A DNA stretch of 6,430 bases from Pseudomonadota bacterium. Its GTDB lineage: Bacteria; Pseudomonadota; Alphaproteobacteria; Rhizobiales; Xanthobacteraceae. The DNA is taken from contig JAEZBA010000582.1 in assembly GCA_023430245.1 (NCBI GenBank), positions 1-6,430 on the forward strand. Reading direction: 5' to 3'. The notes below the pieces were generated by a model. It ran no database searches. It saw nothing but the letters and a program-made list of their open reading frames with translations, and had not been told where the DNA came from. Within the stretch, counting starts at the first letter, position 1. The number at the start of each line of letters is the position of its first letter. Shown one piece after another: positions 1-5,031 of this stretch. The position numbers and the translations under genes were made by a program.

Positions 1-67
1 GGCAAAGAAGAAGTACGATCCGATCGCGAAGAAACACGTCGAGTTCCGCGAAGCCAAGATCAAGTAG
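1..67 (+). CDS. rpmG: 50S ribosomal protein L33, 3' end only
   Basis: The last 21 codons of a gene entering from the left edge are visible, read from base 2 to the TAG at 65-67. They encode AKKKYDPIAKKHVEFREAKIK in two parts: AKKKYDPIAKK, then HVEFREAKIK. This is the characteristic basic C-terminus of bacterial ribosomal protein L33 (usual length about 55 residues), a small structural protein of the large ribosomal subunit near the E site. The alphaproteobacterial form ends in the same (H)VEFKEAKIK pattern and lacks the zinc-binding cysteines in this part. The start and the first half of the gene lie outside the window, so upstream context cannot be judged. A hairpin followed by five T residues begins directly after the stop. 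The identification rests on a short but very recognisable tail. Confidence 0.9.
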   Translation, partial: AKKKYDPIAKKHVEFREAKIK

Positions 68-102
68 GTGCGCTGGGCCTCTGGCCTGCGCCGATCGTTT
101 TT
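68..102 (+). terminator. Likely intrinsic terminator of rpmG
   Basis: Directly after the rpmG stop, GCGC at 70-73 pairs with GCGC at 88-91. GGCC at 76-79 pairs with GGCC at 83-86 around a three-base TCT loop, with a small bulge between the two helices. The stem is followed four bases later by TTTTT at 98-102. A GC-rich stem plus T-run immediately after a stop codon is the standard picture of a Rho-independent terminator, here with a slightly spaced T-run. Confidence 0.6.
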
Positions 103-103
103 C

Positions 104-126
104 ACAACTTTTAATTGCAAAATTGT
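104..126. repeat. AT-rich imperfect inverted repeat
   Basis: ACAA at 104-107 and TTTT at 109-112 are mirrored by AAAA at 119-122 and TTGT at 123-126. This makes eight base pairs with one bulged C (108) and a six-base centre. The island is very AT-rich for this genome and lies between the rpmG terminator and a highly structured GC-rich stretch. No T-run follows, so it does not look like a terminator. It could be a protein-binding dyad or part of a promoter: TTGCAA at 115-120 is a possible -35, but no good -10 follows at the right distance. Function is unknown. Confidence 0.35.
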
Positions 127-144
127 AGCGGACCAGCCACATTA

Positions 145-339
145 AAGGTGGCCGGCCGGAAGCGATGTCATGAGGGAGGCCACTCGTCCACCGCTCCCGG
201 GCCGGCCGAACCCCACGGACCCAGGAGATGCGGCGGACCTGAGCACTCCGTAGGGTTTTCAAAGAGCTGGAACGTCGGGGCCGCCGCCGCGGCTGGCCCG
301 TCCAAGCGCTCGAGCTGACTTCGCTCAAGCCGCCTTTTC
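145..339 (+). ncRNA. Candidate structured small RNA, family not recognised
   Basis: This stretch has no convincing protein gene but is dense in complementary segments that can form successive stem-loops on the plus strand. Bases 149-157 pair with 200-208 (nine pairs), enclosing GGGAG 174-178 with CTCCC 194-198. A second domain pairs 212-219 with 247-255 through one bulged A (252), with CAGG 222-225 pairing to CCTG 238-241 inside it. A final stem pairs GCGGCT 289-294 with AGCCGC 328-333, with GAGC/GCTC inside, and is followed by CTTTTC at 334-339, like a weak terminator. Alternative pairings exist (for example 148-153 with 178-183). I compared it by eye with RNase P RNA, tmRNA, SRP RNA and cobalamin riboswitch landmarks and saw none. 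High GC alone makes chance pairing common, so this is an inference from structure. No clear promoter was found. Confidence 0.3.
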
Positions 340-481
340 GTCCCGGATTGAAGGGTAATCCTTCACCCCACGGAAATCAAAGGCGAACGCCCGGTAGCCC
401 GGGGTAACCTGCCGTCAACGTAAAGGATTAAGGTTTCCAGCCTGGGTTGCGCTCCTGGCGCCATACGGCGCAGGGGACTGA
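340..481. other. Non-coding spacer with short hairpins
   Basis: No gene is supported here. Three compact hairpins are visible. TGAAGG 349-354 pairs with CCTTCA 360-365, and GGATT 345-349 with AATCC 357-361 is a competing alternative. CCCGG 390-394 pairs with CCGGG 399-403 around a four-base loop. GCGCC 458-462 pairs with GGCGC 467-471 around ATAC and extends past one mismatch through 453-456 with 473-476. The last two lie downstream of pleD on the minus strand and might help end or stabilise the divK-pleD transcript, but neither is followed by a real T-run in that direction. No classical pleD terminator is seen. Confidence 0.3.
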
Positions 482-541
482 GGACCTGGGACGCAAGAAC
501 TTGGGACGCATGGACTTGGGACGCATGGACCTCGGACGCAA
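482..541. repeat. Four-copy 15-bp tandem repeat next to pleD
   Basis: Four contiguous units of 15 bases are visible: GGACCTGGGACGCAA, GAACTTGGGACGCAT, GGACTTGGGACGCAT and GGACCTCGGACGCAA. The middle units differ by one base, and the outer ones by two or three changes. The core GGACGCA occurs in every unit apart from its first bases (GGGACGCA or CGGACGCA). The array ends nine bases before the pleD stop codon, on that gene's 3' side. Because the unit is a multiple of three, all minus-strand frames are open through it. The last unit also forms a hairpin, GGAC 534-537 with GTCC 542-545 around GCAA. Function is unknown; it may be a slippage-generated minisatellite or a dispersed repeat of this genus. 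Confidence 0.8.
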
Positions 542-550
542 GTCCTGAGA

Positions 551-1924
551 TCAAGCCGCGTCGGCCACCACCCGGTTCCGCCCATCGCGCTTGGCACGGT
601 AGAGCGCCTGGTCCGCCCGCTTCAGTAGCTGCGCGGCGGTGTCGTGCGAGGATTCGAGCGAGGCAATCCCGATCGAGATCGTCACGTCGATGTTGCGGCG
701 GCCCTGTTCGATCGGGAACGGCTCGGCCGCGATCTTGCGGCGCAGACGCTCTGCCACCGTGGCTGCCACAGCCATGTCCGTCTCCGGCATCACCACCACG
801 AATTCCTCGCCGCCGATCCGGCAGGCCAGATCGATGCCGCGGATCGACTTGCGGACCCGGATGGCGAACTCCCGCAGCACGTCGTCGCCGCAATCGTGGC
901 CGTAGGTATCGTTGATCGACTTGAAGTAATCGATATCGAGCACGAGCACGGCCAGCGGCTTGCCACGCGAGCCGGCCAACTCGACCAGCTTGCCGAGATG
1001 GCTTTCCATGTAGCGGCGGTTATGCAGGCCGGTCAGCGCGTCCGTAATCGCAGCCTCGATCGACATCTGCACATTGTCGCGAAGCCGCTCGGTATAGCGC
1101 TTGCGCCGAATTTGGGTGCGCACCCGCGCCTGCAATTCATGGCCGTCAACCGGCCGCAGCAGGTAGTCGTTGACGCCGATCTCGAGCCCGCGCATCAGCC
1201 GCGCGGTATCGTCCGGCTCGCAGATCGCGAGAATCGGCAGATTGCGGGTGCGTTCGAGCGAGCGGAGCTGGCTGCACAGGCGCAGCCCGTCGAAATTTTC
1301 CAGGCTCAGCGAGACGATGAGGAGTTCGTAATTTCCCTCCGCAGAGCGGAATAAAGCGGCGCTCGGATCGGGCTCGATCTCGACGATATGCTCTTCTTCG
1401 AGCATTGCGGCGAGCCTTTCATAGGAGGAACGGCGGTCATCCACGAGCAGAATGCGGCCCTGCCGCCCCTGCTCCGTGATCGCCTCCCGCTCCGCGCTCT
1501 CGATGCCGATCTCGCGCGATGTCGCGGCGCGCATGCGCAATTCGTCGGTCATCATCTTCAGGCGCGTCAGCGACCGCACGCGCGCGATCAGTGCGATGTC
1601 AGAGACCGGCTTGGTGAGGAAATCGTCGGCTCCGGCCTGCAAACCCGCAACCCGGTCCGACGGCTGGTCGAGCGCGGTCACCATCACGACGGGGATGTGG
1701 TGGGTCGCCGGATTGCTCTTGAGCTTGCGGCAGACCTCGAAACCGTCGAGACCCGGCATCATCACATCGAGCAGCACGATGTCGCATTCGGCGCGCTCGC
1801 AGGCGGCCAGCGCCTCTGCGCCGCTATTGGCGGTGGTCACATCGAAATATTCAGCGGACAGCCGCGCCTCGAGCAGCTTCACGTTCGCGGGAACGTCGTC
1901 GACGACAAGAACTCGTGCGGTCAT
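551..1924 (-). CDS. pleD: PleD-type response regulator / diguanylate cyclase
   Basis: This 457-residue protein has the REC-REC-GGDEF order and the length typical of PleD (about 454 in Caulobacter). It makes cyclic di-GMP from two GTP when its first receiver is phosphorylated, in Caulobacter by PleC and DivJ, and it helps drive motility-to-sessile polar development. REC1 (about 4-118) has the acidic pair D9-D10, phospho-acceptor D53 in LLDVMMPG, T83 and K105. REC2 (about 157-270) keeps VDD at 161-163 but has S205 where the acceptor aspartate would be and R257 where the lysine would be, so it should act as a dimerisation adaptor, as in known PleD. The GGDEF domain (about 290-455) carries active-site GGEEF at 371-375 and the inhibitory c-di-GMP site R362-G-I-D365, five residues upstream. 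The ATG start sits 14 bases after the divK stop, so the two are almost certainly co-transcribed. The ribosome binding site is weak, which suggests translational coupling. Confidence 0.96.
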   Translation of the reverse strand: MTARVLVVDDVPANVKLLEARLSAEYFDVTTANSGAEALAACERAECDIVLLDVMMPGLDGFEVCRKLKSNPATHHIPVVMVTALDQPSDRVAGLQAGADDFLTKPVSDIALIARVRSLTRLKMMTDELRMRAATSREIGIESAEREAITEQGRQGRILLVDDRRSSYERLAAMLEEEHIVEIEPDPSAALFRSAEGNYELLIVSLSLENFDGLRLCSQLRSLERTRNLPILAICEPDDTARLMRGLEIGVNDYLLRPVDGHELQARVRTQIRRKRYTERLRDNVQMSIEAAITDALTGLHNRRYMESHLGKLVELAGSRGKPLAVLVLDIDYFKSINDTYGHDCGDDVLREFAIRVRKSIRGIDLACRIGGEEFVVVMPETDMAVAATVAERLRRKIAAEPFPIEQGRRNIDVTISIGIASLESSHDTAAQLLKRADQALYRAKRDGRNRVVADAA

Positions 1925-1938
1925 TTTATTGTCAGCTT

Positions 1939-2310
1939 CTACGCGTTGCCAAGAAAGTGTCGGATGGTCTCGATGAATTTGCCGACCGAAATCGGCTTTG
2001 AAAGATAGGCTTCGCAGCCGCCGGCGCGGATACGCTCTTCGTCGCCCTTCATGGCAAATGCGGTTACGGCCACCACCGGGATGGCTTTCAGCTCAGCATC
2101 GTCCTTCAACCATTTGGTGACCTCCAAACCGGACACCTCGGGCAACTGGATATCCATCAGGATGAGGTCCGGCCGGTGCCGGCGCGCGAGATCTAACGCG
2201 TCGATCCCGTTGCGGGTGCCGACGGTATGGTAGCCGTGCGCCTCCAGCAGATCGTGGAAGAGCTTCATATTGAGCTCGTTGTCCTCCACGATCAGGACCG
2301 TCTTGGTCAT
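1939..2310 (-). CDS. divK: Single-domain cell-cycle response regulator DivK
   Basis: A stand-alone receiver protein of 123 residues, matching DivK in length and sequence (starts MTKTVLIVEDNELNMKLF). In alphaproteobacteria DivK is phosphorylated by DivJ and dephosphorylated by PleC. Its phosphorylated form works through DivL and CckA to lower CtrA activity, controlling division and polarity. Visible receiver residues are E9 and D10, the acceptor D53 in LMDIQLPE, T83 and K105 in SKPIS. There is no output domain. I chose the ATG at 2310 because AGGAGGGG lies six bases upstream; the open frame extends further (to 2355), but that extension contains no family sequence. pleD follows after 14 bases, the usual divK-pleD operon. 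The gene is divergent from the DUF3572 gene across 134 bases. I saw no full CtrA box (TTAA-N7-TTAA) in that region. Confidence 0.96.
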   Translation of the reverse strand: MTKTVLIVEDNELNMKLFHDLLEAHGYHTVGTRNGIDALDLARRHRPDLILMDIQLPEVSGLEVTKWLKDDAELKAIPVVAVTAFAMKGDEERIRAGGCEAYLSKPISVGKFIETIRHFLGNA

Positions 2311-2316
2311 TCCCCG

Positions 2317-2324
2317 CCCCTCCT
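2317..2324 (-). promoter_or_regulatory. Ribosome binding site of divK
   Basis: On the minus strand AGGAGGGG lies six bases before the ATG at 2308-2310. It is a near-ideal Shine-Dalgarno sequence and fixes the start against the longer open frame beginning at 2355. Confidence 0.75.
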
Positions 2325-2410
2325 GGGCTCTTTTTGACCCCGCCCAGCGTCTCAAGGCATGTACTGCTCGCCCGCAAAAATGCGAGATCGGGCACGGTTC
2401 TTCACGGTAG

Positions 2411-2431
2411 TTTCCATTCCTTACGGAAAGG
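2411..2431 (+). promoter_or_regulatory. Possible hairpin over the DUF3572 ribosome binding site
   Basis: The best Shine-Dalgarno-like segment before the DUF3572 start is GGAAAGG at 2425-2431. It can pair with either of two upstream segments: TTTCC at 2411-2415 (with GGAAA 2425-2429), or TTCC at 2417-2420 (with GGAA 2425-2428 around a TTAC loop). Such overlapping pairings could hide the site. The stems are short, and the distance from GGAAAGG to the ATG is 13 bases, rather long, so the regulatory reading is only a suggestion. Confidence 0.25.
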
Positions 2432-2444
2432 CAAACGCAAGGCT

Positions 2445-2741
2445 ATGGATCACAAGGCTAAAGTCAGCATAGACGCGGAAAATGTGGCGATTCGGGCGCT
2501 TTTCTTCCTTGCTGCCGATGAAGCCCGGCTTGGCCGATTTCTGGCGGCGACCGGTATCGGCCCTGCGGACATCAGAGCGGCCGCGCGTGAGCCGCGCTTC
2601 CTCGCCGGGGTGCTCGACCACATGGCGGATGACGAATCGGTCATGCTGGCGTTTTCGCAGGAGAGCGGAATCCCGCCGGAACAGCTTGCGCGGGCACGGG
2701 ACATGCTGGCCGGGCCGCCTGTGGAGCGCGACATCCCGTGA
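2445..2741 (+). CDS. DUF3572 family protein, function unknown
   Basis: A 98-residue, mostly helical, soluble protein starting MDHKAKVSIDAENVAIRALF and ending PPVERDIP. I recognise the pattern of the alphaproteobacterial DUF3572 family: ENVAIRALFFLAADEARLGRF near the N-terminus (split here as ENVAIRALFFL and AADEARLGRF), a central ADIRAAAREPRFLAGVLDHM, and SVMLAFSQE near 66-73. These proteins are about 90-100 residues long and have no established function. No signal peptide, membrane segment or metal-binding cluster is visible. The ATG at 2445 begins the family sequence; the frame is open further upstream, but that stretch lies in the divergent control region. The gene is divergent from divK and is followed by dinB after 43 bases, so it may share a transcript with dinB. 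The position beside divK is suggestive but does not show a cell-cycle role. Confidence 0.85.
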   Translation: MDHKAKVSIDAENVAIRALFFLAADEARLGRFLAATGIGPADIRAAAREPRFLAGVLDHMADDESVMLAFSQESGIPPEQLARARDMLAGPPVERDIP

Positions 2742-2747
2742 GCAGAC

Positions 2748-2783
2748 ATGACCGCAAATCCTGAGTGGCCCCGGGCATCCTGA
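2748..2783 (+). other. 11-codon reading frame abutting dinB
   Basis: An ATG six bases after the DUF3572 stop opens a frame encoding MTANPEWPRAS and ending in TGA at 2781-2783, one base before the dinB ATG. It could be a leader peptide coupling dinB translation, a remnant of a longer dinB N-terminus lost by a frame change, or chance. Its own ribosome binding site is weak. Confidence 0.2.
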
Positions 2784-2784
2784 C

Positions 2785-4044
2785 ATGCAGGGATTTTGTC
2801 GCGACTGTCTCGCCGATACCGGTTCCGGCCTGCGCTGCGGCACCTGCGGTTCGCCTCGCCTGGCGCGCCACCCGGAACTTCACGACCTCTCGGTCGCGCA
2901 TGTCGATTGCGACGCGTTCTACGCGACCATCGAAAAGCGCGACGACCCCTCGCTTGCCGACAAGCCGTTGATCATCGGCGGCGGCACGCGCGGCGTGGTC
3001 TCGACCGCCTGCTATATCGCGCGGACCTATGGCGTGCATTCCGCCATGCCGATGTTCAAGGCGCGGCGGCTCTGTCCGGATGCGGTCGTGGTCCGCCCGA
3101 ACATGCAAAAATACGTCGCCGTCGCCCGTCAAGTGCGCGCGCTGATGTGGGATCTGACCCCGCTGGTCGAGCCGGTCTCGATCGACGAAGCGTTTCTTGA
3201 TCTGTCGGGCACGCAGCGCCTGCACGGCCGAAGCGCCGCGCAATCGCTTGCGCGCTTCGCTGCAACGGTCGAGAAAGACATCGGCATCACGGTGTCGATC
3301 GGCCTCTCCTACAACAAGTTTCTCGCCAAGATCGCGTCCGACCTCGACAAGCCCCGCGGCTTTGCCATGCTCGGGCGCGCCGAAGCGACGTCGTTTCTCG
3401 CGCCGAAACCGATCTCCATCATCTTCGGCGTCGGCAAGGTGACGCAGGAGCGGCTGGCCCGCGACGGCTTTCGCACCATTGCCGATGTGCAGAAGCACGA
3501 CGAACGTGAGCTGATGCGGCGGCTCGGCGCGGAAGGCCAGCGGCTGAGCCGGCTCGCCCGTGGCATCGACCTTCGCAAGGTGGTTCCCGACCGGGATGCA
3601 AAGAGCGTGTCAGCGGAAACCACCTTCGACACCGACATCTCCGCGCTTCGCCCGCTGGAACGGATCTTGTGGGATCTCAGCGAACGCGTGTCGGCGCGGC
3701 TGAAGGCGAGCGGTATCAGCGGTTCGACCGTCACCCTGAAGCTCAAATCGGCAGATTTTCAGACCCGCACCCGCGCCCGTTCGCTCAGCGACCCGACGCA
3801 GCTCGCACAGCGCATCTTCGATTGCGGGCGAGAATTGCTTGGCAAGGAAGTCAACGGCACCAAATTCAGGCTGATCGGGATCGGCGTGTCGAACCTTCAG
3901 ACCGCCGAGGCGGCAGACCCCGACGATCTGCTGGACCCGCGTGCGCGCAAGGCTGCCACCAGCGAGAGGGCCGTCGATACGCTGCGGGCAAAATTCGGCC
4001 GAAGCGCCATCAAGCGCGGCCTCGCGCTGGACGATGGCGGATAA
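2785..4044 (+). CDS. dinB: DNA polymerase IV (Y-family, DinB) with N-terminal Cys4 extension
   Basis: A 419-residue translesion DNA polymerase of the DinB group, which copies past minor-groove and alkylation lesions at low fidelity. The palm/finger region starts near residue 38: HVDCDAFYATIE carries metal-binding D41 and probable steric-gate Y46, and SIDEAFLDLSG carries D134 and E135. SYNKFLAKIASDLDKPRG (175-192) is the usual Y-family motif, GVGKVTQERL (215-224) begins the thumb hairpin-helix segment, and the little-finger domain covers about 270-375. Ahead of the polymerase is a short extension with C5-x2-C8 and C18-x2-C21, a likely zinc-binding knuckle seen in rhizobial DinB proteins and absent from E. 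coli DinB (351 residues). The ATG at 2785 is the only ATG/GTG in frame after the stop at 2749-2751, and its ribosome binding site is poor. No SOS box of the alphaproteobacterial GTTC-N7-GTTC type is seen just upstream. It probably shares a transcript with DUF3572. Confidence 0.95.
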   Translation: MQGFCRDCLADTGSGLRCGTCGSPRLARHPELHDLSVAHVDCDAFYATIEKRDDPSLADKPLIIGGGTRGVVSTACYIARTYGVHSAMPMFKARRLCPDAVVVRPNMQKYVAVARQVRALMWDLTPLVEPVSIDEAFLDLSGTQRLHGRSAAQSLARFAATVEKDIGITVSIGLSYNKFLAKIASDLDKPRGFAMLGRAEATSFLAPKPISIIFGVGKVTQERLARDGFRTIADVQKHDERELMRRLGAEGQRLSRLARGIDLRKVVPDRDAKSVSAETTFDTDISALRPLERILWDLSERVSARLKASGISGSTVTLKLKSADFQTRTRARSLSDPTQLAQRIFDCGRELLGKEVNGTKFRLIGIGVSNLQTAEAADPDDLLDPRARKAATSERAVDTLRAKFGRSAIKRGLALDDGG

Positions 4045-4054
4045 CCCGAGGCCG

Positions 4055-4900
4055 TCATTTGCACGGCGTGCTGGGGCGGGTTTCGAGCGAGGTCATCGTC
4101 CCAGATACGACGAAATCGTTATAGTCGAGGGCCAGCGAGCGCGATATCCCGTTTTCGTACAGCTCGAACTTGATGCCATAGACCGGCAACTGATCTCCGT
4201 CAGCCTTCGACTTGTCGAAATAGCTGATGCTCACAGGCCAGCGGCGCAACTTCGACAGTTGCTCGTCCTTGCCGGCAGCATCATCGGGTTTGCTTGTTTC
4301 GGGATCGATCGGCTGGCCGATGACCGTGAGGGTGTCGTAGATCTTCTCGCCGGTGTCGGAGCCGTCGAACACCAGCCCCTGCAGCAGGGTTTTTCCTTCG
4401 CGCGCGGCGGCGATGATCCGGCGCATGTGGTCGGTCGGAAACATGACCTCGGCGTCGACGCCAAACTTCTTGGACGTCGGCTTGCTCAGATTGACAAGGG
4501 CCTTCGCATCCTCGCGCTCGGCCTTGCCGTCCACTGCGGATTTCAGCGTCTGATCGACGAAATTCTGCGAGTTGAACCGGAACATTTTCGCGGCGGCATC
4601 TTCCCATGTGGTGGCCCGCATATCGGTCATGAGCCTGACGCCCTCGCCCGCATCGATCTCGGACACCTGACGGAACTGGAGCGCGTAGCCTTCGCACTGG
4701 CTGCCGGAAAAATCGTAGAGGATGCGGCCGCGCACCGCCTCAACCGGGCGGTTGCCACGCGACGACGCCAGCTTGAGGTCATAGACGGCCCGATGCGAGG
4801 CAAACTCGGTGGCTCCGGCATTCTGCACAGGGGCCGCGAGGCCGATGCCGGACGACATCGCCAACGCCGCAATTGTGCTCAGGAACAAGGCATATCTCAT
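4055..4900 (-). CDS. eipB: Periplasmic cell envelope integrity protein EipB (DUF1849)
   Basis: A 281-residue exported protein of the DUF1849/EipB family, which in Brucella is a conserved periplasmic beta-spiral protein needed for envelope integrity. Residues 1-22 form a signal peptide (MRYALFLSTIAALAMSSGIG, then LA) with likely cleavage before APVQ. The mature part contains the family landmarks HRAVYDLKL (36-44), YDFSGSQCEGY (62-72), TTWED near 97-101, and DYNDFVVSGTM (259-269). C69 and C280 are the only cysteines; they match the two cysteines that form the disulfide in Brucella EipB (C69-C278). I chose the ATG at 4900 because it opens the signal peptide and has AGGA ten bases upstream; an in-frame ATG at 4978 would bury the signal peptide behind 26 extra residues. 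It converges on dinB with 10 bases between the stops, and is divergent from the RidA gene. Confidence 0.92.
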   Translation of the reverse strand: MRYALFLSTIAALAMSSGIGLAAPVQNAGATEFASHRAVYDLKLASSRGNRPVEAVRGRILYDFSGSQCEGYALQFRQVSEIDAGEGVRLMTDMRATTWEDAAAKMFRFNSQNFVDQTLKSAVDGKAEREDAKALVNLSKPTSKKFGVDAEVMFPTDHMRRIIAAAREGKTLLQGLVFDGSDTGEKIYDTLTVIGQPIDPETSKPDDAAGKDEQLSKLRRWPVSISYFDKSKADGDQLPVYGIKFELYENGISRSLALDYNDFVVSGTMTSLETRPSTPCK

Positions 4901-4922
4901 GGAATTCGAATCCTGTGATCCG

Positions 4923-4951
4923 GAGATAAACTCGGCGACGGCCCGCCGCAA
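4923..4951 (-). promoter_or_regulatory. Candidate eipB promoter
   Basis: Read on the minus strand, TTGCGG (4951 down to 4946) and TATCTC (4928 down to 4923) stand 17 bases apart, a good spacing for a housekeeping sigma factor. They would place the transcript start about 15-20 bases before the eipB ATG. The -35 hexamer coincides with one arm of an inverted repeat. Visual pattern only. Confidence 0.35.
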
Positions 4952-4966
4952 CTGGACCACTTGCGG
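4946..4966. repeat. Perfect 6-bp inverted repeat in the eipB / RidA divergent region
   Basis: CCGCAA at 4946-4951 is mirrored by TTGCGG at 4961-4966 around a nine-base centre, giving a 21-bp dyad with about two-turn geometry. It overlaps the candidate -35 of eipB and lies about 65 bases before the RidA start, so it could be an operator serving both genes or simply an RNA hairpin. No repressor is identified. Confidence 0.4.
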
Positions 4967-5018
4967 AGCCATCATCAATCGGCGAAGAGAATACGTCCAT
5001 TCTGAGGCGCGTTGGCGC

Positions 5019-5026
5019 AGGAGAGG
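5019..5026 (+). promoter_or_regulatory. Ribosome binding site of the RidA-family gene
   Basis: AGGAGAGG lies five bases before the ATG at 5032. It is the strongest plus-strand Shine-Dalgarno sequence in the window and fixes the start, suggesting efficient translation of the first gene of this run. Confidence 0.75.
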
Positions 5027-5031
5027 TTAAA

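Larger units (their letters stand above)
2311..2444. promoter_or_regulatory. Divergent control region divK / DUF3572
   Basis: These 134 bases separate two divergently read genes, so both promoters should lie here. For the plus strand a loose candidate is TTGACC at 2334-2339 with CATGTA at 2358-2363, an 18-base spacer; the -10 is poor. No convincing minus-strand promoter was picked out by eye. CTCGC 2367-2371 and GCGAG 2382-2386 form a five-pair hairpin with an A-rich loop. I found neither a GANTC methylation site nor a complete CtrA box, although divK and pleD belong to the CtrA network in related bacteria. Confidence 0.4.

Noticed and set aside
115..318. 67-codon plus-strand frame starting at TTG in the rpmG-pleD spacer
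   Set aside because: Alternative start codon, no Shine-Dalgarno sequence, low-complexity residues, and it overlaps the strongly paired segments; better explained as RNA structure or spacer.
157..330. Known RNA families (RNase P RNA, tmRNA, SRP RNA, 6S RNA, cobalamin riboswitch) for the structured spacer
   Set aside because: None of the conserved sequence landmarks of RNase P, tmRNA, SRP RNA or the cobalamin riboswitch was seen. 6S RNA could not be confirmed or excluded by eye.
421..434. TTAA near 428-431 as a possible CtrA half-site
   Set aside because: No second TTAA at the seven-base spacing was found, so the full box is missing.
363..893. 176-codon minus-strand frame through the 15-bp repeat and the end of pleD
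   Set aside because: It is in a different frame from pleD over its GGDEF domain. The pentapeptide repeat (ASQVH) appears only because the DNA repeat is a multiple of three.
1290..1460. REC2 of PleD as a damaged domain
   Set aside because: The lost acceptor aspartate (S205) and lysine (R257) match the normal adaptor role of the second receiver in PleD; this is not a mutation of interest.
1388..2008. 206-codon plus-strand open frame opposite pleD/divK
   Set aside because: Antisense shadow of the receiver domains, with no family pattern or ribosome binding site that stands out.
4908..4912. GAATC (a GANTC site for CcrM) just before the eipB start
   Set aside because: A single GANTC is expected by chance in this length and lies inside the leader, not at the promoter.
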